A stretch of DNA of 64,000 nucleotides from Xanthomarina sp. F2636L (GTDB lineage: Bacteria > Bacteroidota > Bacteroidia > Flavobacteriales > Flavobacteriaceae), in the NCBI RefSeq assembly GCF_026410195.1, contig NZ_JAPMLM010000054.1:103424-167423 (forward strand), written 5' to 3'. The position numbers were made by a program, and so were the translations under genes. Positions 9,510 to 17,871 of this stretch are shown here, in pieces. Below the pieces are notes generated by a model. It was given only the letters and a program-made list of their open reading frames with translations, had not been told where the DNA came from and did no database searches. Within the stretch, counting starts at the first letter, position 1; each line of letters opens with the position of its first letter.

Positions 9510-10247
9510 ATGACGCATTACGAGTGGTTTCGATGGATTACTTTTCCTATAATGCCAGCACATTTGCAAACCGTACGACGAGATATTAGAAAGCTCATTA
9601 ATACCAGAGGGAAAAAAGAAGGTGTTTTATCCATTTTGGACGTAGGTGGAAGGAAGTCTCCTTACACAATAGGACTTAAAACTGACATTACTCTTTTAGA
9701 TGTACCACAAGAAGAAGGAACTCGGGAAGCTTTAAATCTAGGGTTTACAAAGGATATTTTATCAACTATTCAACAAAAGCGTTCCAACATAAAAGATTTA
9801 ATAATTCAAGACATGACTAATTCCACCTTGAATGATAACTCTTATGATGCTGTGGTTTGTATTGAAGTTATAGAGCATGTGTTTGAAGATGCACTATTTG
9901 TTGAGAATATTTCTAAGGTTATCAATAAAGGTGGCTGGGCCTATTTTACAACACCCAATGGAGACTATATAAAAAATGAAGGAGCCGATAAAAATCCTGA
10001 CCATATTAGACACTATACAAAAGTGCAGTTACAAACATTATTAGAAAAGTATTTTGATAGAGTAGATGTGCATTATGGTGTAAAGACTGGAAAATATAGA
10101 GTACAAGGTTTAAAAAGTTATAGCCTTAAAAACCCAATACGAACTTTACTATCTATTTTTTCAAATATTATCAACAATTTTCAGTCAAAAGGAGTCGAAA
10201 ATAATTCTCAAAAAACAGCACATTTAATTGCGATTGGGTATAAATAA
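9510..10247 (+). CDS. SAM-dependent methyltransferase (class I)
   Basis: A protein of 245 aa with a Rossmann-type methyltransferase core. Motif I is ILDVGGRKS (residues 42-50), an acidic residue ends the next strand (LLDVP), and motif IV is DAVVCIEVIEHV (113-124), followed by GGWAYFTTPNGD. This is the Methyltransf_11/ubiE-like layout. In this setting it probably O-methylates a sugar of the polysaccharide or modifies a precursor, but the substrate is an inference. It is followed after 3 bp by a sulfotransferase gene, so the two modification enzymes are likely co-translated. Confidence 0.8.
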   Translation: MTHYEWFRWITFPIMPAHLQTVRRDIRKLINTRGKKEGVLSILDVGGRKSPYTIGLKTDITLLDVPQEEGTREALNLGFTKDILSTIQQKRSNIKDLIIQDMTNSTLNDNSYDAVVCIEVIEHVFEDALFVENISKVINKGGWAYFTTPNGDYIKNEGADKNPDHIRHYTKVQLQTLLEKYFDRVDVHYGVKTGKYRVQGLKSYSLKNPIRTLLSIFSNIINNFQSKGVENNSQKTAHLIAIGYK

Positions 10248-10250
10248 AAA

Positions 10251-10859
10251 ATGAAACAAAAAGTATTTATTTTAGGTTTTCAAAAAACAGGAACCACCTC
10301 TTTAGAACACGCTTTGCAAAATTTAGGCTATCGTGTTTATGGTGGAGACAAGAATTTAATGAAGTTTACTAATAGTGAAGACTTAAAAGCGTATATTAAA
10401 GAAACTTTAGTCAATTGGGATGCCGTACAAGATATGCCCTGGCCTTTATTCTATAGAGAGTTATTTGAGTTGTACCCAGACGCTAAATATATTTTAACTA
10501 TTAGAGATACGGATAAATGGATACGAAGTGTGGTGACTTATTTTGCGAGTATTAGAATACCATTACATAAAAAAATATATGGAGTACCTTGTGCCGAAGG
10601 GTTTGAAAATAGATATATAGAATTGTATGAACAAAGCAATAAAGAAATTTTAGATTTTTTTAAAAATAAGCCAAACTTTTTAGTTATGGAGATGGGTAAG
10701 AATTTTAATTTTAAAACTCTTTGTGAGTTTTTAGAAATTTTAGAAGTGCCAGATGAAGATTTTCCTCATGCTAGAAATAACAAAAAACGAAAATTACCTA
10801 ATTATAAACTATATCGAGATTTAAGATCGATGTACTGGAATTTAAAAAAGAAATATTAA
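10251..10859 (+). CDS. Sulfotransferase family protein
   Basis: A protein of 202 aa starting MKQKVFILGFQKTGTTSLEH. The GFQKTGTTSLEHAL loop at 9-22 is the PAPS 5'-phosphosulfate-binding motif, and ILTIRDTDKWIRS (81-93) is the 3'-phosphate-binding region. Length and pattern fit the Sulfotransfer_4-type families. It would transfer sulfate from PAPS to a hydroxyl, here presumably of the polysaccharide or its lipid-linked intermediate. It starts 3 bp after the methyltransferase and ends 11 bp before a GT4 gene, so it is within one operon. No PAPS synthesis genes are present in the window. Confidence 0.8.
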   Translation: MKQKVFILGFQKTGTTSLEHALQNLGYRVYGGDKNLMKFTNSEDLKAYIKETLVNWDAVQDMPWPLFYRELFELYPDAKYILTIRDTDKWIRSVVTYFASIRIPLHKKIYGVPCAEGFENRYIELYEQSNKEILDFFKNKPNFLVMEMGKNFNFKTLCEFLEILEVPDEDFPHARNNKKRKLPNYKLYRDLRSMYWNLKKKY

Positions 10860-10870
10860 ACACGAAACGT

Positions 10871-11929
10871 TTGAAAATCCTCTTATTTCACACCTATAAT
10901 CAAGGGTATCTTTCTAGTTTCTTTCATGAAATGGCTATAAGGCTAAATCAAGAAGGACATGAGGTTGTGACTTTTTCGTGGAAAGCATCAGTAAGTGAAC
11001 AAAAAATAGATAATATAAAAATAATTATTAAAAAGAAACAAGGCTATATAACTAATTATCTTAATGTATTTAAGGTAATTAAAAAAGAAAAACCAGATGT
11101 CATTCTATCTAACTTTAGTTATGTAAATCCTGCTTTACTATTTGGTAAACTATTTCATGTTCAAAAAAATATTGTTTGGTTTCACTCTCTAAATGAACAA
11201 ACAGGGGCTACTCCAGCTAATATTTTTACTAAACATCTTTTTTTAAAGATGGCAGATGTCATTATAGCTAATTCGCATCATACAAAAAATGAATTACATT
11301 CCGTGTTCCAAGTATTAGAATCTAAGATTAAAACCATCCCATTTTGGTCTCATATTTATAATCAAGAAGATAAACTGAAAAAAACGGGTAATCAATCTCA
11401 TTTACTTAAAATAGGATGTCCTGGAAGATTGGTAAAGCACAAGAATCAAATAGTTGTTTTAGAGGCTTTAGCTCATTTTGAAAACAAAAATTTTCAATTG
11501 CATATCGCTGGTAATGGTCCGGATAAAGAAAATCTTCAGCAACAAGCAAAACAGTTAGGCATTGTTAATCAGATTCTGTTTCGAGGACATTTATCTGCTA
11601 AAGAGATGATGCAGTTCTACAAAGATATGGATGTTGTTGTTTTACCAAGTTTGGCAGAGGCTTTTGGCTTGGTCTTTATAGAAGCAATATCCATGGGGAC
11701 TCCCGTGATTGTGTCGTCTAAATTTGGTGCCTTAACATTTATTGATAATAAAGAATTGTTAGAAGAAATAACATTTGATCCACTTTCTATGGAATCCTTA
11801 ATTGAGCGACTAAAACCCTATTTCGATACGAATGACTTACCTTCATCTTATTTTAAAAATTTATATTTAGAAAACTTTGACAAAGATTTAATTTATGAAC
11901 GCTTGAAAAACATCATTCTGAACGATTAA
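10871..11929 (+). CDS. Glycosyltransferase family 4
   Basis: GT-B glycosyltransferase of 352 aa, beginning at a TTG codon (10871) that gives MKILLFHTYNQGYLSSFFHE, the expected first strand and loop; no ATG lies near. The EX7E motif is EAFGLVFIE, followed by AISMGTPVIVSS. The donor-binding region GCPGRLVKHKNQ marks the start of the C-terminal domain. Base composition is still very AT-rich, like the genes before it and unlike the genes after 11.94 kb. It is separated from the next gene by only 9 bp. Confidence 0.86.
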   Translation: MKILLFHTYNQGYLSSFFHEMAIRLNQEGHEVVTFSWKASVSEQKIDNIKIIIKKKQGYITNYLNVFKVIKKEKPDVILSNFSYVNPALLFGKLFHVQKNIVWFHSLNEQTGATPANIFTKHLFLKMADVIIANSHHTKNELHSVFQVLESKIKTIPFWSHIYNQEDKLKKTGNQSHLLKIGCPGRLVKHKNQIVVLEALAHFENKNFQLHIAGNGPDKENLQQQAKQLGIVNQILFRGHLSAKEMMQFYKDMDVVVLPSLAEAFGLVFIEAISMGTPVIVSSKFGALTFIDNKELLEEITFDPLSMESLIERLKPYFDTNDLPSSYFKNLYLENFDKDLIYERLKNIILND

Positions 11930-11938
11930 ATACATGCT

Positions 11939-13282
11939 ATGCCATTTAGTTTTTTAACATATCTACAACCCACCCATTATTTTCGCTTAGTTATAAACAC
12001 AGGAAAGACGGTCTTTCCTATTGCAAAAGAATTACCAGATAGGATTTTAGAGCAACTCATGGTAGATACAGACTACAAGTCGAAGGAGGCTCAGGATTAT
12101 GATCTGTCTTGGCAGGCTGTGCAACAAGGCTATATAGGGGCTGCTGAAACCTATAGTAGCTTTAAAAAGCTTCCCATTAAAGACGAATACCATTTTATTA
12201 GAAAACAATTTCATCCGGCCTGGGTGTTTTATGTGTTATTCATGCGTTTGGTGACCTTTCATAACCCGATACAAGAAATTCAAGGCTGGTTGTCAACCAC
12301 GCATATCAAAAAGCAAGCGAATGATTTAACGCCCATAGCTTACCCGAAATGGGACGCCTATCCTTCTGAACTAATTGCACAAAAACCTCTGGTAACTGTG
12401 GTGATTCCCACCTTAAATCGCTATACCTATTTAAGGAATGTCCTAAAAGATTTTGAAAAACAGGAGTATCCCCATTTTGAAATCCTTGTGGTTGATCAAT
12501 CGGAACCCTTTCAACCTGAGTTTTATAAAGAATTTAATTTAAACCTTCGTGTGATTCGTCAGGAAGAAAAAGCCTTATGGCTGGCACGAAATACAGCTAT
12601 TAAAGAAGCCAAAGGGACTTTAATAGCCTTATCAGAAGACGATGTACGTATTCAACCCGATTGGTTATCTACCCATCTAAAATGTTTAGATTTTTTTGAT
12701 GCGCAGGTGTCTGCAGGCGTCTTTTACCCCGAAGGACAAAGCATCCCAAAAGACCGGTCATTTTTTGCTTTGGGGTCTCAATTTGCTACAGGAAACGCCA
12801 TGCTTTATAAAGATGTTTTTAAGCAGGTAGGCTTGTTCGATAGACAGTTTGAAAAACAACGTATGGGCGATGGGGAATTTGGATTGCGCGTGTATTTAGA
12901 AGGAATGAAATCGGTGTCTAATCCGTTTGCCTCCTGTATAGATGTCAAGGCAGGCACAGGAGGCTTGCGAGAGATGGGGTCCTGGGATGCTTTTAGACCT
13001 TCTACATTTTTTGCACCTAGACCCATTCCAAGTGTTCTGTATTATTTTAGAACCTATTATGGCAAGGCAGCAGCCCGATGGGCCTTATGGCGCACCATTC
13101 CCATCTCTATCTTGCCTTATCAGTTTAAAAAAAATAAACCCATGTTGCTGCTTGGTGTATTCCTGAGTATCTTGCTGACGCCAGTAATCCTGTTTCAGGT
13201 GTTTAAGAGTTGGAGATTGGCTGGTAAAAAATTAAAGCAAGGCCCATTAATTGAAAAGTTAGAAGTGAGAGGTGAGAAGTGA
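11939..13282 (+). CDS. Glycosyltransferase family 2 with long N-terminal extension
   Basis: A protein of 447 aa. The catalytic GT-A domain starts at about residue 151 (LVTVVIPTLNRYTYLRNVL), with VVDQSEP and the acidic motif ALSEDDVRI (EDD at 233-235). About 150 residues before it have no recognised fold. Near the C-terminus MLLLGVFLSILLTPVILFQ is a probable membrane segment, so the enzyme is probably anchored to the inner membrane. The last codons (LEVRGEK) are formed by a 7-bp repeat array running through the stop codon. From this gene on the DNA is visibly less AT-rich, suggesting a different origin from the genes upstream. Confidence 0.82.
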   Translation: MPFSFLTYLQPTHYFRLVINTGKTVFPIAKELPDRILEQLMVDTDYKSKEAQDYDLSWQAVQQGYIGAAETYSSFKKLPIKDEYHFIRKQFHPAWVFYVLFMRLVTFHNPIQEIQGWLSTTHIKKQANDLTPIAYPKWDAYPSELIAQKPLVTVVIPTLNRYTYLRNVLKDFEKQEYPHFEILVVDQSEPFQPEFYKEFNLNLRVIRQEEKALWLARNTAIKEAKGTLIALSEDDVRIQPDWLSTHLKCLDFFDAQVSAGVFYPEGQSIPKDRSFFALGSQFATGNAMLYKDVFKQVGLFDRQFEKQRMGDGEFGLRVYLEGMKSVSNPFASCIDVKAGTGGLREMGSWDAFRPSTFFAPRPIPSVLYYFRTYYGKAAARWALWRTIPISILPYQFKKNKPMLLLGVFLSILLTPVILFQVFKSWRLAGKKLKQGPLIEKLEVRGEK

Positions 13283-13309
13283 AAAGTGAATAGTGAAAAG
13301 TGAGAAGTG
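13254..13309 (+). repeat. Heptamer variant array, AGAAGTG type
   Basis: Eight consecutive 7-bp units: AAAAGTT, AGAAGTG, AGAGGTG, AGAAGTG, AAAAGTG, AATAGTG, AAAAGTG, AGAAGTG. The array contains the stop codon of the upstream GT2 gene (TGA 13280-13282), and its last unit supplies the GTG start codon (13307) of the next gene. Confidence 0.9.
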
Positions 13310-14404
13310 AAAAATAAACGTATTTTAATAGTGACTTCTGAATTTCCGCCACAACCTGGGGGCATAGGAAACCATGCCTATTATTTAAGCTTGTATTTGG
13401 CTAAGAATGGCTTTGAGGTCTCAGTGATTGCCGATCAGCGCGATGTAGATAATGAGGAAGAAAAACGCTTTGATAAGGCTTTGCCTTTTAAAGTCACACG
13501 TATTGCTTTAAAACGTTTTAGACCCTTTATGTATCTAAATCGCATCATTAAAACCTTGAAAGCCTTTAAACAAGCCGATTTTGTGATTGCTACGGGGAAG
13601 TTTTCTCTTTGGAATGTGGCCTTTTGTTCCTTGTTTTTTAAGCCCAAGACTTTGGCAGTGATTCACGGTTCAGAAGTGAATTTTAAATCGGCTGGCTTAA
13701 AAAAAGCTGTTGAACTTTCTTTAAAACGTTTTGATACGCTTGTGGCCGTATCGGAATATACCGCTCAGTTAGTGGCTCATTTAGATCGGGATATCCATGT
13801 CATCCCCAATGGGATTGAGCTAAAAGCATGGGATCAAACCCATATAAAATCCAGCTCTTTAGAAGGCAGTCCGGTCTTAACCACAGTGGGTCGGGTTAGC
13901 AGCCGTAAAGGGCAGTTACAAGTGATTAAACTTCTGCCTGAATTATTAAAAAGCTTTCCCAAGGCACACTACCATTGTATTGGGATTCCTACCGAAGCTC
14001 CTGCTTTTATTGAAGAAGCTAAAGCATTAGGCATTGATAATCGGGTGACTTTTCATGGAGCCCTTCCCGATGCAGATTTAAAAGCGATGTTATTAGCAAC
14101 CGATATCTTTGTCATGTTAAGTACCGAAAGTATGTCTGGAGATGTAGAGGGCTTTGGGATTGCTATTTTAGAAGCCAATGCTCTGGGTGTTCCAGCCATA
14201 GGCAGTACAGGTTGTGGGATAGAGGATGCGATTAACCATGGGGTTTCTGGTTTTTTAATGGAGTCGCATAACGGACAGCTGTTTACGGAACATATTAGGC
14301 ATATTTTAACGGATAAAGAAACCTTTAAATTACAAGCCAGAACCTGGGCCCAACAGCACGATTGGAACCACATTATTAAACAATATATTTGTCATATCTC
14401 ATGA
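13307..14404 (+). CDS. Glycosyltransferase family 4
   Basis: GT-B glycosyltransferase of 365 aa. The start is a GTG at 13307 giving MKNKRILIVTSEFPPQPGGI, a textbook GT4 N-terminus (EFPPxxGGIGNH), so the unusual start codon is well supported even though it lies in the last unit of a heptamer repeat array. The EX7E motif is EGFGIAILE, and TVGRVSSRKG marks the donor domain. The stop overlaps the next ATG (ATGA at 14401-14404), so translation is coupled. It resembles mannosyl- or hexosyl-transferases of O-antigen loci. Confidence 0.87.
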   Translation: MKNKRILIVTSEFPPQPGGIGNHAYYLSLYLAKNGFEVSVIADQRDVDNEEEKRFDKALPFKVTRIALKRFRPFMYLNRIIKTLKAFKQADFVIATGKFSLWNVAFCSLFFKPKTLAVIHGSEVNFKSAGLKKAVELSLKRFDTLVAVSEYTAQLVAHLDRDIHVIPNGIELKAWDQTHIKSSSLEGSPVLTTVGRVSSRKGQLQVIKLLPELLKSFPKAHYHCIGIPTEAPAFIEEAKALGIDNRVTFHGALPDADLKAMLLATDIFVMLSTESMSGDVEGFGIAILEANALGVPAIGSTGCGIEDAINHGVSGFLMESHNGQLFTEHIRHILTDKETFKLQARTWAQQHDWNHIIKQYICHIS

Positions 14405-15525
14405 GACGTCTCTGCATCATTTCGCATACCGAGCATTATTTATTACCCGATGGGAGCGTGGTGGGCTTAGGGTCTACGGTCACAGAAATCAATGAGCTTC
14501 TGGCTGTTTTTGATAGCATTATTCATGTGGGCATGTTGCATAAAACCGAAGCACCACCAGGTGCCTTAGCCTATGTTTCAGATACTATTAGCTTTGTGGG
14601 CTTGCCGGCTGTTGGCGGCTCTGGTTTAGCAGATAAAATGACCATCGTTTTTAAAGCCCCTAAAATTATCAGAATTATAAAAAAGGCTCTTGAGCAAACA
14701 GATTATTTTCAATTTCGAGCGCCTACTGGCATCGGTGTTTTTGTGATGCCTTTTTTAATGCTGTCCAAGTCTAAAAAAGGCTGGTTTAAATATGCAGGGA
14801 ATTGGAAACAGGAGCATGCGCCATTAGCCTATAGTTTTCAAAAATGGCTCTTACTAAAGCAAGCCCGACCAGTTACTATGAACGGCTTTTGGGCAGATCT
14901 ACCCAAACACTGTCTCCCTTTTGAAAACCCCTGTTTAACCGATCAGGAAATTCAAATCGGACAGCAAGTAATTGCCGCTAAAACCTTTCATTTGCCCCTA
15001 GAAATTTGTTTTGTAGGACGCTTGGAAGCTGCTAAAGGGCTGGATTTAATTTTGGACGTTTTGGCAAGTTTAGAACCTAAGATGCTTGAAAAAATAGGAG
15101 CTGTACATATAGTAGGGTCAGGAAGTCACTTAGAAAGGTATCAAAAACAAGTAGCAACCATAGGGTTACCCGTAGTATTTCACGGATACTTGTCTAGAAC
15201 TTCTGTACACGATATGTATAAAAAATCTCATGCCATCTTATTGCCATCGGCTTCTGAAGGCTTTCCTAAGGTGATTGCTGAAGCCATGAATTATGGTTGT
15301 CTGCCTATAGTATCTCAGGTGTCCTCTATAGGTCATTATATAAAAAATGATGAGAATGGGATTTTAATACCCTCCCTAACGGCCTTATCCTTGGAAACAT
15401 GTCTTAGCAAAGTTTTGGAGATGGATGAGGCAAACTATAAAGAAATGATTTCGACTCCTTTGCCATTTATTCAACGCTTTTCTTATAGGTATTATAACGA
15501 GCGAATTGAGCAGGACATCTTATAA
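14401..15525 (+). CDS. Glycosyltransferase family 4
   Basis: GT-B glycosyltransferase of 374 aa when started at ATG 14401. That start is preferred over the TTG at 14389 because it forms an ATGA overlap with the previous stop and gives MRRLCIISHTEHYL. The N-terminal half is divergent. The C-terminal half is clear: ICFVGRLEAAKGLDLIL, then EGFPKVIAE (EX7E) and AMNYGCLPIVS. It is one more sugar-adding step of the same operon. It is followed by an 83-bp spacer before the transglutaminase-like gene. Confidence 0.84.
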   Translation: MRRLCIISHTEHYLLPDGSVVGLGSTVTEINELLAVFDSIIHVGMLHKTEAPPGALAYVSDTISFVGLPAVGGSGLADKMTIVFKAPKIIRIIKKALEQTDYFQFRAPTGIGVFVMPFLMLSKSKKGWFKYAGNWKQEHAPLAYSFQKWLLLKQARPVTMNGFWADLPKHCLPFENPCLTDQEIQIGQQVIAAKTFHLPLEICFVGRLEAAKGLDLILDVLASLEPKMLEKIGAVHIVGSGSHLERYQKQVATIGLPVVFHGYLSRTSVHDMYKKSHAILLPSASEGFPKVIAEAMNYGCLPIVSQVSSIGHYIKNDENGILIPSLTALSLETCLSKVLEMDEANYKEMISTPLPFIQRFSYRYYNERIEQDIL

Positions 15526-15608
15526 ATAGGTTTTTTTTAGAATATGTATCTCCCATTAAAAAAAAAAATGATATTTTTAAACCAAACAAATTCATTCTGA
15601 CGTCTTTA

Positions 15609-16415
15609 ATGCTACTTAAAAAATTACGCTGGACCTTCAAGCGACACCCTTTCTTGTATATGACCCGCTTTCGGTTGTTGTCTAAAAACTCCAGTGTGGA
15701 CGCCATTAATGCCATGTCTTATAATACCTGGAATAAAAAAGAAGAGATACCCGGTTATTTTCAGGAGATGAATGCTAAAATCTTTAAAGATGGGCAGCCA
15801 GATTCAGATTTAGAACTTGTAAAACATTTAGTATCCTGGTTGTATGCGCACACAAGAGTAGGTCCGGGTTTAAGTGAGCCCTCAGATATAGCTTTAAAAA
15901 CCATGGTCTATGGGAAAGGAGGGGTCTGTTCGGATATGGTACAGATTTTTAATAATTTCTGTGTGATTAACGATATTCAAGTGCGGGAATGGGGTACCAC
16001 CAGCGCGCCCTTTAATCGAGAAAATGGTGGACATTCCTTTAATGAGGTCTATATCACTGAATTGCAAAAATGGTTGTTGATAGATCCCTCTTGGGGCATG
16101 TTGTTTTACGATGAACAGGAAACCCCGTTATCGGTTGTTGAGCTATACCAGAGGCTTCGTGCCGGAAAAAAAATCCAGTACCGGTCTTTTATTAAAGACA
16201 AACAGATTGATGCTTACCAGGTAGATAAAAATTATTTAAATGCCGATATCATCCCTTTTTTAATTTGCGACTATCGGAATAAAACCTATGATGCCTATTT
16301 AAAACTGGCAAGACCTCATGTGCCGGTTTTTATCATCCATTTTGTGGTGTATGTCTTTGGTAGAAGTTATCATTATAAGTTTCCCTTAGACAATTATAAA
16401 AAAATATTTTCCTAA
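15609..16415 (+). CDS. Transglutaminase-like cysteine hydrolase/transferase
   Basis: A protein of 268 aa with the transglutaminase/peptidase catalytic triad in order: Cys107 in GKGGVCSDMVQIFNN, His142 in GGHSFNEVY and Asp159 in WLLIDPSWGM. No signal peptide is obvious, and the N-terminus (LRWTFKRHPFLYMTRF) is basic. A hydrophobic stretch near the C-terminus (VPVFIIHFVVYVFGRS) might touch the membrane. It lies between a GT4 gene and the polymerase/ligase-like gene, so a role in modifying the polysaccharide or attaching it to an amine or protein is possible but unproven. The fold is well supported; the substrate is not. Confidence 0.72.
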   Translation: MLLKKLRWTFKRHPFLYMTRFRLLSKNSSVDAINAMSYNTWNKKEEIPGYFQEMNAKIFKDGQPDSDLELVKHLVSWLYAHTRVGPGLSEPSDIALKTMVYGKGGVCSDMVQIFNNFCVINDIQVREWGTTSAPFNRENGGHSFNEVYITELQKWLLIDPSWGMLFYDEQETPLSVVELYQRLRAGKKIQYRSFIKDKQIDAYQVDKNYLNADIIPFLICDYRNKTYDAYLKLARPHVPVFIIHFVVYVFGRSYHYKFPLDNYKKIFS

Positions 16416-16506
16416 GAATTTAGTTGTTATTTTTTTTGCAACTGAATGATTAATTTTATACTACCTTGCAACCTCATATGAACTTTAAACTTCAATACAT
16501 TCTAGT

Positions 16507-17871
16507 TTGAAAACCAATATCACCTACATCTCTGCTGTTGGCTTCCATATGGCTTTGGGGTTTTTGATTTATTTAAATGAAAGTCTGGCAAAGGTCTATT
16601 TTTTTATTGCGGTCTTTTATTTTATGTACCGGATTATTTCGGTAGCAGACTCCAAAAAAACCTATGAGGTTTTAACAGCCTGTGCCTATTTTGTAGGGGC
16701 AGAAGTGTTTTTTAGAACCACCAAAGGCGCCATTTCCTATGAGGCAGGAAAGTATATGGTGATTGTGTTTGTTTTGATGGGGATGTTCTATAGGGGGTTA
16801 TCCGGGAAGGGCTATCCCTATTTTATTTATCTGATGCTGTTAGTGCCTTCTATCTTTGTGGCTTCTACCACCTTGAGTTTTGATGCCAATTTCAGAACCA
16901 ATATTGCCTTTGTACTAAGTGGTCCCGTATGTTTGGGCTTATCCGCCTTATTTTGTTATGACAAAAAAGTGACATTTAATCAGATGTCCCAGATTTTATT
17001 ATTTATGCTACTTCCTATCATAAGCCACGCTGTTTATATTTACTTTTATGTTCCTGAATTAAAAGATATTTTAACTAGTGCTGCTTCTAATAGGTCAGCG
17101 GCAGGAGGCTGGGGTGCCAATCAAGTGGCGGCAGCATTAGGTTTAGGAATGTTTATTATGACTATTAGATTGTTCACAAAATCTCCAAGTGCAGCTCTTA
17201 AAATATTTAATGCAATTATATTAGGTTTTATTTCTTTTAGGGCTGTTACCACCATGAGCCGAGGAGGTGTTTTAGCTGCAATTCTAGCAATTTTGATATT
17301 TTTGTTTTATTATTATAATAAAGTTAATTACTCAAAAAAGAATGAAGTAATTATGGTTTTGGCTCTAGTGTTTTCAAGTTTGGCTATTACTTGGGTAATA
17401 GGAGTCAATAAAACCGATGGGTTAATTAATTTGCGTTATGCTAATAAAGACCATTTAGGACGTGAAAAACAAAGTTTGACAACCGGGCGAGCAGAACTTT
17501 TTGAAGAAGAATTGGAAGGGTTTATTGCAAACCCATTTTTAGGAATCGGCTCGAGTAGGGCTAAAGATCAACGTATTGAAGTTGATGGGCAGGGCGTTAC
17601 CTCCCATAGTGAATTTAGTCGCACTTTAGCAGAGCATGGTTTACTTGGAGTGGTTATTTTATTAATTCTTATTTTTAAACCCTTAGAGATACGTTCTGGG
17701 AATAAAGGGAATTACTACTTTTATGCCTTTTTGGCCTTCTGGTTTTTAACCATCAATCACATGTCCATGCGTATTGCCATGCCAGCTTTTATATATGGAC
17801 TCGCTTTATTAAATGTCACACATGAAAAACCTCCTCTACATAGGAAACCACTTAAAGCAACAGACAGCTAA
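16507..17871 (+). CDS. Wzy polymerase / O-antigen ligase family membrane protein
   Basis: A protein of 454 aa with about ten to twelve hydrophobic segments and one larger hydrophilic loop containing TTGRAELFEEELEGF, NPFLGIGSS and SHSEFSRTLAEHGLLG. These are the hallmarks of the Wzy_C (O-antigen ligase/polymerase) family. It acts at the outer face of the inner membrane, either polymerising repeat units or transferring the polymer to an acceptor; sequence alone does not separate the two. The start is a TTG (16507) giving MKTNITYISAVGFHM. The 3' end overlaps the next gene by about 50 bp. Confidence 0.85.
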   Translation: MKTNITYISAVGFHMALGFLIYLNESLAKVYFFIAVFYFMYRIISVADSKKTYEVLTACAYFVGAEVFFRTTKGAISYEAGKYMVIVFVLMGMFYRGLSGKGYPYFIYLMLLVPSIFVASTTLSFDANFRTNIAFVLSGPVCLGLSALFCYDKKVTFNQMSQILLFMLLPIISHAVYIYFYVPELKDILTSAASNRSAAGGWGANQVAAALGLGMFIMTIRLFTKSPSAALKIFNAIILGFISFRAVTTMSRGGVLAAILAILIFLFYYYNKVNYSKKNEVIMVLALVFSSLAITWVIGVNKTDGLINLRYANKDHLGREKQSLTTGRAELFEEELEGFIANPFLGIGSSRAKDQRIEVDGQGVTSHSEFSRTLAEHGLLGVVILLILIFKPLEIRSGNKGNYYFYAFLAFWFLTINHMSMRIAMPAFIYGLALLNVTHEKPPLHRKPLKATDS

